NCBI RefSeq assembly: GCF_001613365.1
Contig: NZ_BDCF01000006.1
Coordinates: 186,001-250,000 of the forward strand
Length of the DNA stretch: 64,000 bases
Direction of reading: 5' to 3'
DNA from: Nocardia xishanensis NBRC 101358
GTDB lineage: Bacteria; Actinomycetota; Actinomycetes; Mycobacteriales; Mycobacteriaceae
The position numbers and the translations under genes are program-made. Under the pieces are notes generated by a model that was given only the letters and a program-made list of their open reading frames with translations, ran no database searches and was not told the origin of the DNA. How positions within the stretch are numbered: position 1 is the first letter of the stretch; every line of letters begins with the position of its first letter. This document shows, piece after piece, positions 1 through 7,396 of the stretch.

Positions 1-148
1 CCACCCGGATGTCCGGATCGCTGTCCACCTGGTCCCAGGCGTCGCGCATGATCGCCATCATTTCGGCCGACAGCGCGTTGCGGGCCTCCGGCCGGTTCAT
101 GGTGACGATGAGAACGTGATCGCGCTTCTCGACGAGGCAGTGCGGCAT
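1..148 (-). CDS. echA19: Enoyl-CoA hydratase, EchA19-like (5' end only, partial)
   Basis: Only the first 49 codons are in the window; the gene runs off the left edge. The reverse strand reads [20 protein letters not shown] then [11 protein letters not shown], the typical crotonase N-terminus (first beta strand followed by the NRPxxxNAL motif). A GGAGAT ribosome-binding site lies 5-6 bases upstream of the ATG at 146-148. From memory it closely matches the start of M. tuberculosis EchA19 (Rv3516), which hydrates steroid enoyl-CoA during cholesterol side-chain beta-oxidation and is divergent from fadD19, exactly as here. The EchA19 assignment is inferred from the short N-terminus plus this divergent arrangement; another crotonase remains possible. 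Confidence 0.75.
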   Translation of the reverse strand, partial: MPHCLVEKRDHVLIVTMNRPEARNALSAEMMAIMRDAWDQVDSDPDIRV

Positions 149-183
149 TGCTGATCTCCTGACTTCCGAGCCTTGTCAAGAAC

Positions 184-197
184 AGTAACACGTTCTA
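184..197. promoter_or_regulatory. KstR-type operator (one mismatch) between echA19-like and fadD19-like genes
   Basis: The sequence AGTAACACGTTCTA matches the KstR consensus TnnAACnnGTTnnA except for A in place of the first T. It sits in the 59-bp divergent promoter region and ends 10 bases before the GTG of the acyl-CoA ligase. KstR is the TetR-family repressor of cholesterol catabolism in mycolic actinobacteria; its action here is inferred. Confidence 0.65.
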
Positions 198-207
198 TTT
201 TTAGCGT

Positions 208-1857
208 GTGAGCCACAACATAGCCGACCTCGTCGAACATGCCATCGACCTCATGCCCGATCGCGTCGCGCTGGCCGACGACAGCCGTGAGGTGACCTAC
301 GCGCAGCTGGAGGAGCGAGCCAACAAATTGGCTCACTACCTGCTGGAACAAGGCGTCCAGCCGGGCGACAAGGTCGGCATCTACTCGCGCAACACCATCG
401 AGGCCGTCGAGGCCATGGTCGCGGTGTTCAAGGCGCGCGCCGTGATGATCAACGTGAACTACCGATACGTCGAGAACGAGTTGCAATACATCTTCGACAA
501 TTCGGACATGGTCGCGCTGATTCACGAGCGCCGCTACAGCGACAAGGTGGCCGAGGTCCGGCCCGCGAACTCGAAGCTGCGCACCGTCATCGTTGTGGAC
601 GACGATACGACCGGCGCCATTCCCACCGCAGCGGATTCGGTGGAATACGAAGCGGTCCTCGCGCAGTCCTCCGGCGCGCGCGACTTCGGCGAACGCTCCC
701 CGGACGACCTGTACATGCTCTACACCGGCGGCACCACCGGCATGCCCAAGGGCGTGATGTGGCGGCAGGAGGACGTGTGGCGCGTGCTCGGCGGCGGCAT
801 CAACTTCCTCACCGGCGAATACGTCGCCGACGAATGGGATCTGGCCAAGCTCGGCGCGGCCAACCCGCCGATGACCCGGTTCCCGATCCCGCCGATGATC
901 CACGGCGGCTCCCAGTGGGCCACCTTCCAGAGCCTGTTCGGCGGCGGCAAGACCGTAATGATCCCCGAGTTCAGCGGGCACGGCGTGTGGCAGCACATCG
1001 ACCGCCACGGCATCAACCTCATCTTCATCACCGGCGACGCCATGGCGAGGCCGATGCTGGACGCGCTGATCGAGGGCAACCCGGAAACCGGTGCGCCCTA
1101 TGATCTCTCGACGCTGTTCGCGATCGCCAGCAGTGCGGCGCTGTTCTCACCCGCCATCAAGGAAAAGCTGCTGGATCTGCTGCCGAACCGGATGATCACC
1201 GACTCGATTGGGTCCTCCGAGACCGGTTTCGGCGGACTCAGCATGGTCGCCAAGGGCGAGGCGCACACCGGCGGTCCGCGGGTCAAGATCGACGCCTCCA
1301 CCGAGGTGCTCGACGAGGCGGGCAATCCGGTGGTGCCAGGATCCGGTCAGATCGGCATTCTCGCGCGCAAGGGTCACATTCCGCTGGGCTACTACAAGGA
1401 CGAGGCCAAGACGGCCGCGACCTTCAAGGAGTTCAACGGAACTCGCTACTCGATCCCCGGCGATTACGCGCGGGTCGAGGAGGACGGCACCGTCACCATG
1501 CTCGGCCGCGGTTCGGTCAGCATCAACAGTGGCGGCGAGAAGATCTTCCCCGAGGAGGTCGAGGGCGCGCTCAAATCGCACCCGGAGATCTTCGACGCGC
1601 TGGTGGTCGGTGTCGACGACGAGCGCTGGGGTCAGCGCGTCGTCGCGGTGGTGCAGTGTCGCGGCGAGAATCGTCCCACCCTGGAGGACCTGCGTCCGGT
1701 GCTGACCAAGGAGATCGCGCCGTACAAGCTGCCGCGCAGCCTGTGGTTCGTCGAGGAGATCAAGCGTTCGCCCGCGGGCAAGCCGGACTACCGCTGGGCG
1801 AAGGCTCAGACCGAGGAGCGTCCTGCGGACGAGCACGCCGAGGCGAGCGTCAAGTAG
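208..1857 (+). CDS. fadD19: Steroid-CoA ligase, FadD19-like acyl-CoA synthetase
   Basis: 549-aa adenylate-forming acyl-CoA ligase. The AMP-binding P-loop YTGGTTGMPKG lies at about residues 172-182, followed by the A5-type motif SIGSSETGFGG and the C-terminal catalytic lysine region SPAGKPDYRW. The full length follows M. tuberculosis FadD19 (Rv3515c) closely as I recall it, for example NIADLVEHAID, FDNSDMVALIHERRY and ITDSIGSSETGFGG. FadD19 activates the C26 carboxylate of cholesterol side-chain intermediates with CoA. The GTG start is placed next to a KstR-like box and has no clear Shine-Dalgarno sequence. It is divergent from an echA19-like gene and ends at a strong terminator. FadD17, the ligase beside mce4 in M. 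tuberculosis, was considered and fits the sequence much less well. Confidence 0.88.
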   Translation: MSHNIADLVEHAIDLMPDRVALADDSREVTYAQLEERANKLAHYLLEQGVQPGDKVGIYSRNTIEAVEAMVAVFKARAVMINVNYRYVENELQYIFDNSDMVALIHERRYSDKVAEVRPANSKLRTVIVVDDDTTGAIPTAADSVEYEAVLAQSSGARDFGERSPDDLYMLYTGGTTGMPKGVMWRQEDVWRVLGGGINFLTGEYVADEWDLAKLGAANPPMTRFPIPPMIHGGSQWATFQSLFGGGKTVMIPEFSGHGVWQHIDRHGINLIFITGDAMARPMLDALIEGNPETGAPYDLSTLFAIASSAALFSPAIKEKLLDLLPNRMITDSIGSSETGFGGLSMVAKGEAHTGGPRVKIDASTEVLDEAGNPVVPGSGQIGILARKGHIPLGYYKDEAKTAATFKEFNGTRYSIPGDYARVEEDGTVTMLGRGSVSINSGGEKIFPEEVEGALKSHPEIFDALVVGVDDERWGQRVVAVVQCRGENRPTLEDLRPVLTKEIAPYKLPRSLWFVEEIKRSPAGKPDYRWAKAQTEERPADEHAEASVK

Positions 1858-1870
1858 TACCTGGAAACGT

Positions 1871-1902
1871 GAAGGGCCGCCGCGGAATTGCGGCGGCCCT
1901 TC
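1871..1902 (+). terminator. Rho-independent-type terminator after fadD19-like gene
   Basis: A perfect 13-bp stem (GAAGGGCCGCCGC at 1871-1883 with its complement at 1890-1902) closes a 6-base loop. It begins 13 bases after the ligase stop codon. There is no long T run, as is usual in GC-rich actinobacteria. Confidence 0.8.
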
Positions 1903-2107
1903 GTCGTGTGCCGAGCACGGGCCAAGCGTAGTTTCCGATTGCGCCGATGCTCGCCGCGTCGAGCTCGGCAGCCCTTCGTTGTCAGCGGAACCGTGCCGGG
2001 CTCTAGGCGGTGAGCGCTCCAACTGCGGATTCTATTGTTGCCGAGTCGGATACGTCGCCACGGTGCGACGGCACAGCCGAATGTCGGTGCTCAGCCGTGT
2101 CTTTCGA

Positions 2108-3286
2108 TCAGCGGGTCGTCAGTTCCGCCAAGCGGAAGGCGAGGCGGGTGCGGATCGCGGGGATTCGGCTCAGGGTCGAGAGCGCGGTGTTGCGGGCGAT
2201 CCGCGCGATGCGCGGGCGGAGAGTAGCCATCTTCGTCATGCGGTCGGTGAACGCCACCACCCCGACGGCGACGGGGCGGCGGGTGGCTTCGTACTCGTCC
2301 AGGAGCGTCTGCGGCTCGCCTGCCAGCACCCGTGCGAGCAACGGGCCGAGGAAGGCCGCGTCCTGGATGCCGGTGTTCATGCCCTGTCCGCCCGCCGGGC
2401 TGTGCACGTGTGCGGCGTCGCCCGCCAGCAGGACGCGACCCGCGCGGTAGCGGTCGGCCACCCGGTGGTGCACACGGAATCGCGAGCTCCAGAGCACTTC
2501 CCGCACTCGCACGTCGCCGCCGGGGCCGCGGGCATCGAGGATCGCCTGAATGTCCTCGGCGGTGGGGTGTTCGGGCGCTTCGGCCACGGTGGCGACCACC
2601 CGGTAGCGATCGGGTTCGGCGTCGTCGGGCAGCGGCGCGACCACCGTGACGCCCTCCGGCGAAAGGTGCAGCGCCACCTCGTCTCTGGCGATCGGCCAGG
2701 CCATCCGCACGTCGGCGAGGACGAACGAGGCCGGGTAGGTGTCGCCGGTGAACCCGATGCCCGCCTGCTCGCGCACGGTGCTGTGCATGCCGTCGGCGCC
2801 GATCACGTAGTCGGCGCGGATGGTGCCCGTGGCGCCGGCGGCGTCGGTGTATTCGACGGTGACGCCGTCGCTTTCCGGTGCGATCCGGGTTACGACGTAC
2901 GGCCGGTGCACCTTTCCACCCGCCTTGTGCAGGCGCTCGAGCAGGACCGCCTCGGTCGTGTCCTGGGGGGTCATCAGGGTGTACGGGTACGGGGTCGGGA
3001 GGTTGCCGAACTCTACGGTCGCGAGGGTTCGTGCGCCGTCGTGCAAGGTGAAACGCGGAACCTGGATGCCGCGCAGGATCAGTTCCTCGGCGATGCCGAG
3101 TTCGGCGAGCACCTCCAGCGTGCGCGCGTGCACGACGGCGGCGCGGGAAGTGTTGGCGCCCTCGGCGAGCCGGTCGAGCACGACGACGTCGACGCCCGCG
3201 TCGGCGAGGGTGATGGCGGCGGTGAGGCCGGCGGGTCCGGCGCCGACGACGAGTACCGAGGTGGTGCGGGGGAGCGGGGCGTTCAT
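2108..3286 (-). CDS. FAD-dependent aromatic-ring-type monooxygenase (PHBH fold)
   Basis: 392-aa flavoprotein. The N-terminal Rossmann motif VVGAGPAG is at residues 13-20, an RxxxVxxRTLE-type segment follows, and the second FAD motif GDAAHVHSPAGGQGMNTGIQDA marks the family of class A flavin monooxygenases (p-hydroxybenzoate hydroxylase/PheA/TetX-like). Such enzymes hydroxylate aromatic or polyketide substrates with NAD(P)H and O2; the substrate cannot be read from sequence. The ATG at 3286 is chosen because AGGAG precedes it and because longer readings would run through the operator array. It is divergently transcribed from a TetR regulator, with repeated palindromes between them, so the two genes probably form a self-contained inducible unit. 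Confidence 0.85.
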   Translation of the reverse strand: MNAPLPRTTSVLVVGAGPAGLTAAITLADAGVDVVVLDRLAEGANTSRAAVVHARTLEVLAELGIAEELILRGIQVPRFTLHDGARTLATVEFGNLPTPYPYTLMTPQDTTEAVLLERLHKAGGKVHRPYVVTRIAPESDGVTVEYTDAAGATGTIRADYVIGADGMHSTVREQAGIGFTGDTYPASFVLADVRMAWPIARDEVALHLSPEGVTVVAPLPDDAEPDRYRVVATVAEAPEHPTAEDIQAILDARGPGGDVRVREVLWSSRFRVHHRVADRYRAGRVLLAGDAAHVHSPAGGQGMNTGIQDAAFLGPLLARVLAGEPQTLLDEYEATRRPVAVGVVAFTDRMTKMATLRPRIARIARNTALSTLSRIPAIRTRLAFRLAELTTR

Positions 3287-3312
3287 GGTGGCTCCTAGGT
3301 CAACATCTGTAG

Positions 3313-3385
3313 GCCAACGCTTGTTGGCATAACCATAAGCTTGTCCGCGAATGGAAGTCAACAGTTGTTGGCCTACAATTGTTGG
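3313..3385. promoter_or_regulatory. Three-copy palindromic operator between monooxygenase and TetR genes
   Basis: Three 14-bp sites share the form yCwAC-NNNN-GTTGG: CCAACGCTTGTTGG (3314-3327, extended to a perfect GCCAAC/GTTGGC palindrome at 3313-3328), TCAACAGTTGTTGG (3358-3371) and CCTACAATTGTTGG (3372-3385). The last two are head-to-tail with no gap. A weaker related sequence TCAACATCTGTAGG lies at about 3300. The last site ends one base before the TetR start codon, which fits autorepression. Confidence 0.75.
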
Positions 3386-3386
3386 C

Positions 3387-3974
3387 ATGACAGAGTCGTC
3401 TGATCACACCCCCGCGCGCCGCTCCGACGCGACCCGCGCCGCAATCCTGGAAGCGGCGCGGGCGAGGTTCGCCGCCGAAGGCTTCCGCAAGGCCACCATC
3501 CGTGCCATCGCCGCTGACGCCGCGATCGATCCGTCCATGGTGATGCGCTATTTCGGCAGCAAGAACGGCCTATTCGCGGCGGCCGTCGACATCGACCTGG
3601 CGCTGCCCGACCTGGCCGCCGCCGAGCCGGACACCATGGGCGAGTTGCTGATCCGCCGCTTTCTCGCGATCTGGGAGGACCGGCAGAGCACCGTCCTGCT
3701 GATCCTGCTGCGCTCGTCCATCACCGACGACGCAGTCTCCGACCGCATCCGCGAGATCTTCGCCGAACAGGTGCTGCCCGCGGTCCTGCGCTTCGGCGAC
3801 CCCTCCGACGCCCCCCGCCGCGGCGGCCTCATCGTCACCCAGCTCCTCGGCTTGGCCCTGTGCCGCTACGTCCTCCGGCTCCCCCCGGTCGTCGCCATGA
3901 CCCCACCCCAACTCATCGCCGACATCGCCCCCACCCTCCAGCGCTACCTGACCTCCGCCCCACCCGCGGCGTAG
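3387..3974 (+). CDS. TetR-family transcriptional regulator
   Basis: 195 aa. The N-terminal helix-turn-helix domain is recognisable from ATRAAILEAARARFAAEGF through ATIRAIAADAAIDPSMVMRYFGSKNGLF, followed by a helical ligand-binding domain ending in APPAA. The ATG at 3387 is preferred over an in-frame ATG at 3351, because translation from 3351 would add 12 residues encoded by the operator itself. The gene has no Shine-Dalgarno sequence, so a leaderless transcript is possible. It is divergent from an FAD monooxygenase and most likely represses both; the inducer is unknown. Confidence 0.88.
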   Translation: MTESSDHTPARRSDATRAAILEAARARFAAEGFRKATIRAIAADAAIDPSMVMRYFGSKNGLFAAAVDIDLALPDLAAAEPDTMGELLIRRFLAIWEDRQSTVLLILLRSSITDDAVSDRIREIFAEQVLPAVLRFGDPSDAPRRGGLIVTQLLGLALCRYVLRLPPVVAMTPPQLIADIAPTLQRYLTSAPPAA

Positions 3975-4004
3975 GCCGAGGCCTGCCCGACCTGCGGGTG
4001 CAAG

Positions 4005-4024
4005 CGTGGTACCGCGTGGTACCG
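4005..4024. promoter_or_regulatory. Tandem 10-bp repeat, candidate toxin-antitoxin operator
   Basis: CGTGGTACCG is repeated exactly twice in tandem (4005-4014 and 4015-4024), each copy carrying the palindrome GGTACC. It ends 8 bases before the antitoxin start. Type II antitoxins commonly bind repeated palindromes at this position; the function here is inferred. Confidence 0.5.
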
Positions 4025-4032
4025 TCGAAGAT

Positions 4033-4230
4033 ATGGCGGGCCTCAATGTTCGGTTTACGGAGGATGAACTCAACGCCCTGCGTGAGCGCGCGGAGGCGGA
4101 GGGGACGAGCATGCAGCAGTTCGTGCGCAATGCGGTCGCGAGGGCGATCAACGAGCACTCGCGGTTGTTCAACGAGGCAGCTGATCATGTTCTACGGGTG
4201 AGTGAGGAGCTGAACCGGAGGCTCGCCTGA
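4033..4230 (+). CDS. Ribbon-helix-helix-like antitoxin of a Doc-type pair
   Basis: 65 aa: MAGLNVRFTEDELNALRERA then EAEGTSMQQFVRNAVARAI. A short beta strand followed by two helices, with the typical VRFTxxEL and SMQxFVRNAV pattern, resembles Arc/CopG (ribbon-helix-helix) antitoxins. The C-terminal part is likely the toxin-neutralising segment. Its TGA overlaps the ATG of the downstream Fic/Doc protein by one base, giving translational coupling. The ATG at 4033 is chosen because the protein then starts directly at the DNA-binding strand. Probably autoregulates through the repeated GGTACC sites just upstream. Confidence 0.8.
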   Translation: MAGLNVRFTEDELNALRERAEAEGTSMQQFVRNAVARAINEHSRLFNEAADHVLRVSEELNRRLA

Positions 4231-4598
4231 TGGAGTATCTGACGCTGCCCGAGTTGCTGAGGCTCGCTGAGCGTCTGGGTACTCCGGAGGTGCGCGACTT
4301 CGGTTTGCTCGACTCCGCGCTGGCGCGGCCGCAGTCCAGCGTGTTCGGGCAGGACGCCTATCCGGATGTGTGGCAGAAAGCCGCCGCATTGATGGAGTCG
4401 ATCGCACGTAATCACGGCTTGATCGATGGCAACAAGCGCCTGGCCTGGTATGCGACGTGGGTCTTCCTGCACATGAACGGCCACCCGCTGGACGGCGAAT
4501 TCGACGTGGACGCCGCTGAACGATTCGTGCTCGATGTCTGCCAGGGATTGCTCGATGTGCCCGCGATCGCCGAGATGCTGACGAAGTTCGCGCGCTGA
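4230..4598 (+). CDS. doc: Doc-type Fic-domain toxin
   Basis: 122 aa, the normal length for Doc (death-on-curing) toxins. The Fic-fold catalytic motif is HGLIDGNKR at residues 62-70, the shortened Doc version of HxFx(D/A)GNxR. It contains the invariant His, the acidic residue and the GNKR anion-binding segment. Known Doc proteins phosphorylate elongation factor EF-Tu and halt translation; that activity is inferred from the family. All motif residues are present, so the toxin looks intact. It is cotranscribed with an RHH-like antitoxin and ends at a strong terminator shared with the convergent fadE27. Confidence 0.88.
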   Translation: MEYLTLPELLRLAERLGTPEVRDFGLLDSALARPQSSVFGQDAYPDVWQKAAALMESIARNHGLIDGNKRLAWYATWVFLHMNGHPLDGEFDVDAAERFVLDVCQGLLDVPAIAEMLTKFAR

Positions 4599-4635
4599 GC
4601 ACGGACGGCTCGCGGCCGCAGGTCCCCGAACGACG

Positions 4636-4666
4636 ATCGGCCCGTCGGTTGTGCCGACGGGCCGAT
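4636..4666. terminator. Bidirectional terminator between doc and fadE27
   Basis: A perfect 13-bp stem (ATCGGCCCGTCGG at 4636-4648 and its complement at 4654-4666) with a 5-base loop. It lies between two convergent genes and can serve both. Confidence 0.8.
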
Positions 4667-4693
4667 GTCTGGGAGCGGTTGTGCCGCTGGGGT

Positions 4694-5797
4694 TCAGGCG
4701 GGGTTGGCGAGCAGGGCGCCGAGGGCGCGGAGGTGGTCGGTGCCCGCGCCGAGCGCGAACTCGTTGTGTTTGGCGGCGGTGAAGTAGTTGTGCACGATGT
4801 GGTCGCGGTCGATGCCGACGCCGCCGTGCACGTGCACGACGGTGTGAGCGACGCGATGGCCCGCGTCGGCGGCCCAGAACTTGGCGGTGTGCACGGCCTC
4901 GGCGGCGGGCAGGTTTTCGGCCAGTCGCCAGGCGGCCTGGGTGACCGCGAGGCGCAGGCCCTGCACGTCGATGTAGGCGTCGGCGAGGCGCTGGGCGACG
5001 GCCTGGAAGCTGCCGACGGCCTTGCCGAACTGCTCGCGCTCGCGCGCGTAGTCGGCCACCAGGTCGAGCGCCTTCTCGACGGTGCCGAGCTGCTGGGCGC
5101 TGAGCCCGAGCCAGGCGCGGGTGAGGATCCAGTCCAGCAGTTCCGCGCCGTCCGCCACCGTGCCGACCAATTCGGCCGGGGCGTCGGTGAATTCGACGCC
5201 GAACTCCGCGCTGAAGTCCACCACCTGCTGCGCCGTGACCCGCACCGACGCGTCGGCGGGGTCGACGAGGAAGACCGCGGGCACGCCGGAGACCGTGGCG
5301 GGCACCAGGATTCGGGTGGCGCGGTCGGCGTAGGGCACCGTGGTCTTGGCCCCGGTCAGCCGCCACGCGCCGTCGACCTCGCGGGCGGCGGTGGTCGGCT
5401 TGGCGGGTTCGTAGTTGTGCTCCTCGGCCAGCGCCGCGGTGAGAATCGCGCCGCCCTCGCCCGCCTGAGTCGCCAGTGCGCGCTGGTCCTCGGAACCGAA
5501 CCGCGCCAGCGCGCCCGCGCCGACCACGATCGACCACAGGTACGGCACCGCGGCGACCGACTTGCCGAGTTCGCGCAGCACCGCGGTCTGCTCGAGCGCG
5601 CCGAGCCCGCTGCCGCCGACGTTCTCCGGCAGCGCCGCGGCCAGAATGCCGGTCTCGGCCAACGACTTCCACAGCGGCTCGTCGAACCGGCCCGCCACAT
5701 CGAGTGCGCGCAACCGGTCGGCGGTGACGAGCTTGCCGCACACCTCGCCGGTCAGGCGGGCCAGGTCGAGCTGGGCTTCGGTGGGGGTGAAATCCAT
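4694..5797 (-). CDS. fadE27: Acyl-CoA dehydrogenase subunit, FadE27/ChsE5-like
   Basis: 367-aa acyl-CoA dehydrogenase, short form. It starts MDFTPTEAQLDLARLTGEVC and carries the C-terminal REREQFGKAVGSFQAV motif, plus VHVHGGVGIDRDHIVHNYF typical of the FAD-binding end of the family. From recognition and position it is the partner of the upstream fadE26: in M. tuberculosis FadE26-FadE27 (ChsE4-ChsE5) form an alpha2-beta2 heterotetramer that dehydrogenates steroid-CoA in side-chain degradation. It follows fadE26 after about 20 bases, so the pair is an operon. Expected to be KstR-controlled through the box upstream of fadE26. Confidence 0.88.
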   Translation of the reverse strand: MDFTPTEAQLDLARLTGEVCGKLVTADRLRALDVAGRFDEPLWKSLAETGILAAALPENVGGSGLGALEQTAVLRELGKSVAAVPYLWSIVVGAGALARFGSEDQRALATQAGEGGAILTAALAEEHNYEPAKPTTAAREVDGAWRLTGAKTTVPYADRATRILVPATVSGVPAVFLVDPADASVRVTAQQVVDFSAEFGVEFTDAPAELVGTVADGAELLDWILTRAWLGLSAQQLGTVEKALDLVADYAREREQFGKAVGSFQAVAQRLADAYIDVQGLRLAVTQAAWRLAENLPAAEAVHTAKFWAADAGHRVAHTVVHVHGGVGIDRDHIVHNYFTAAKHNEFALGAGTDHLRALGALLANPA

Positions 5798-5818
5798 GGT
5801 GGTGTCTCTGCTTTCTGC

Positions 5819-7012
5819 TCAGCGCGCCGCGGCAGGCTGGCGGAGGGCGGTCATGGCGATGATGTCGCGCTGCACCTCGTTGGTGCCGCCGCCGAAGGTC
5901 AGGATCAGCGCGGCCCGGTGGAAGCGCTCCAGGCGTCCGCGCAGTTCCGCGCCGGGGGAGTCCTGGCGCAGATAGGCCTGCGGGCCGAGCACTTCCATCA
6001 GCAGCCGGTACGCCTCGGTGGCCAGCTCGGTGCCGTAGACCTTGCAGGTCGAGGCGTCCCACGGGCGCGGCGCCGCGTCGCCGCCCGCGTCGGCGCGGCT
6101 GGCGATCTCCCAGTTCAGCAGCTTCAGGTATTCGACCTTGGCGTGCACCTTGGCCAGGTTCAGCTGCACCCATTCCTTGTCGATGACGCGCGAGCCGTCG
6201 CCCGCCTTGGTGGTGCGCGCCCACTCGACGGTCTGGTTCAGCGCGACCGTCAGCGGGCCCGCCGAGGTGAGCGCGACGCGTTCGTGGTTGAGCTGGTTGG
6301 TGATCAGCGCCCAGCCGCCGTTCTCCTGACCGACCAGCGAGCTCACCGGCACGCGCACGTCCTGGTAATAGGTGGCGCTGGTGTCCGGCCCGGCCATGGT
6401 GTGCACCGGCGTCCAGGAGAAGCCCTCGGCGGTGGTCGGCACGATGAGCATGCTGATGCCCTTGTGCTTCTTGGCGCTCGGATCGGTGCGCACCGCGAGC
6501 CAGACGTAGTCGGCGTAGGCGATCAGGCTGGTCCACATCTTCTGACCGTTGATGACGTATTCGTCGCCGTCGCGCACCGCGGAGGTGCGCAGGCTGGCCA
6601 GGTCGGTGCCCGCGCCCGGCTCGGAGTAGCCGATGGAGAAGTGCAACTCGCCCGCGGCGATCTTGGGCAGGAAGAACTTCTTCTGTTCCTCGCTGCCGTA
6701 GTGCATGATGGTCGGCGCCACCGAGTTGATGGTCAGGAACGGTACGGGCGCGCCGGCGATGGCGGCCTCGTCGGTGAAGATCAGCTGGTCCATGGTCGGC
6801 CGGTCCTGGCCGCCGTACTCCTTGGGCCAGGCCAGCGTCAGCCAGCCGTCACGGCCCATCTCTTGGACGACCTCGCGGTAGACATTGCCGTGCCCGTACT
6901 CACCTGTCGTCGCGCTCAGCGCGGCCCGGCGCTCCGGTGTGATCAGCCGCGCGAAGTAGTCGCGCAACTCGGCGCGGAGCTCTTCTTGCTGCGGCGTGTA
7001 CGCAATGCGCAT
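5819..7012 (-). CDS. fadE26: Acyl-CoA dehydrogenase subunit, FadE26/ChsE4-like
   Basis: 397 aa. The start MRIAYTPQQEELRAELRDYF, the FAD/substrate motif FSIGYSEPGAGTDLASLRT and the C-terminal ILTFGGGTNEVQRDIIAMTAL are hallmark acyl-CoA dehydrogenase segments and match FadE26 as I remember it. It forms a heteromeric enzyme with the adjacent FadE27-like subunit, introducing the alpha-beta double bond into cholesterol side-chain acyl-CoA. The ATG at 7012 heads the minus-strand operon; a perfect KstR box lies 52 bases upstream and is shared with the divergent fdxD-mce4 unit. Confidence 0.9.
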   Translation of the reverse strand: MRIAYTPQQEELRAELRDYFARLITPERRAALSATTGEYGHGNVYREVVQEMGRDGWLTLAWPKEYGGQDRPTMDQLIFTDEAAIAGAPVPFLTINSVAPTIMHYGSEEQKKFFLPKIAAGELHFSIGYSEPGAGTDLASLRTSAVRDGDEYVINGQKMWTSLIAYADYVWLAVRTDPSAKKHKGISMLIVPTTAEGFSWTPVHTMAGPDTSATYYQDVRVPVSSLVGQENGGWALITNQLNHERVALTSAGPLTVALNQTVEWARTTKAGDGSRVIDKEWVQLNLAKVHAKVEYLKLLNWEIASRADAGGDAAPRPWDASTCKVYGTELATEAYRLLMEVLGPQAYLRQDSPGAELRGRLERFHRAALILTFGGGTNEVQRDIIAMTALRQPAAAR

Positions 7013-7063
7013 GGCAAAACCTCATGTCGTTCGATTCGCTTGTCCCGATGATTGCATATCGAC

Positions 7064-7077
7064 TGAAACATGTTCCA
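7064..7077. promoter_or_regulatory. KstR-type operator (perfect) between fadE26 and fdxD
   Basis: TGAAACATGTTCCA fits TnnAACnnGTTnnA at every fixed position. It is placed in the 151-bp divergent region between fadE26 (minus) and fdxD (plus), and so could repress both directions. Confidence 0.82.
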
Positions 7078-7163
7078 GTATTGCTCGGGAATCCGGCCGA
7101 TGGCGGCGCGCGTGTCCGTGCGGGCTTGTAGGCTTCGGTATGAGTCTCAGTTAAGGAGTTTCC

Positions 7164-7352
7164 ATGAAGGTCAGTGTCGATCGGGATCTGTGCGAGGCGA
7201 ACGGAATCTGTGTCGGAATCGCCCCCGACGTGTTCGAACTCGATGACGAGGACCAGCTGCACATCCTTACCGCCGAGGTGCCCGACGACCGTCTCGGCGA
7301 CGTCGAGGATGCGGTGGCGCAGTGCCCGAAAGCCGCGCTGAAGCTTCTCTGA
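7164..7352 (+). CDS. fdxD: Single-cluster ferredoxin, FdxD-like
   Basis: 62 aa. Cysteines C10, C16 and C54 lie in a CxxxxxC...CP arrangement, which coordinates a single [3Fe-4S] cluster as in ferredoxins that serve cytochromes P450 and other oxygenases. The acidic stretch DVFELDDEDQL is typical. A strong AAGGAG site lies 6 bases ahead of the ATG. In M. tuberculosis the same gene (Rv3503c) sits between fadE26 and hsd4A in the KstR regulon. Its redox partner here is not identifiable from the window; an electron-transfer role in steroid oxidation is inferred from context. Confidence 0.9.
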   Translation: MKVSVDRDLCEANGICVGIAPDVFELDDEDQLHILTAEVPDDRLGDVEDAVAQCPKAALKLL

Positions 7353-7371
7353 AAGTTTCTTGCCAGTAGGT

Positions 7372-7385
7372 TGGAACACGTTCTA
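7372..7385. promoter_or_regulatory. KstR-type operator (perfect) upstream of hsd4A
   Basis: TGGAACACGTTCTA matches the full TnnAACnnGTTnnA consensus. It lies in the 44-bp gap between fdxD and hsd4A, 11 bases before the GTG start, suggesting an additional promoter internal to the operon. Confidence 0.82.
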
Positions 7386-7396
7386 AAGTCGGGCCG

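Noticed and set aside
208..1857. FadD17 identity for the first ligase, because FadD17 neighbours mce4 in M. tuberculosis
   Set aside because: The sequence follows FadD19 in many segments and is paired divergently with an EchA19-like gene.
3287..3388. N-terminal extension of the FAD monooxygenase across the operator array
   Set aside because: The added residues would be encoded by the palindromes themselves; the ATG at 3286 has an AGGAG site and starts the Rossmann strand.
4185..7051. Very long open frames on both strands opposite and across fadE27/fadE26 (about 780-800 codons)
   Set aside because: They are shadows of the real acyl-CoA dehydrogenase genes: composition is arginine/alanine/histidine-rich with no family motifs, as is normal for GC-rich DNA.
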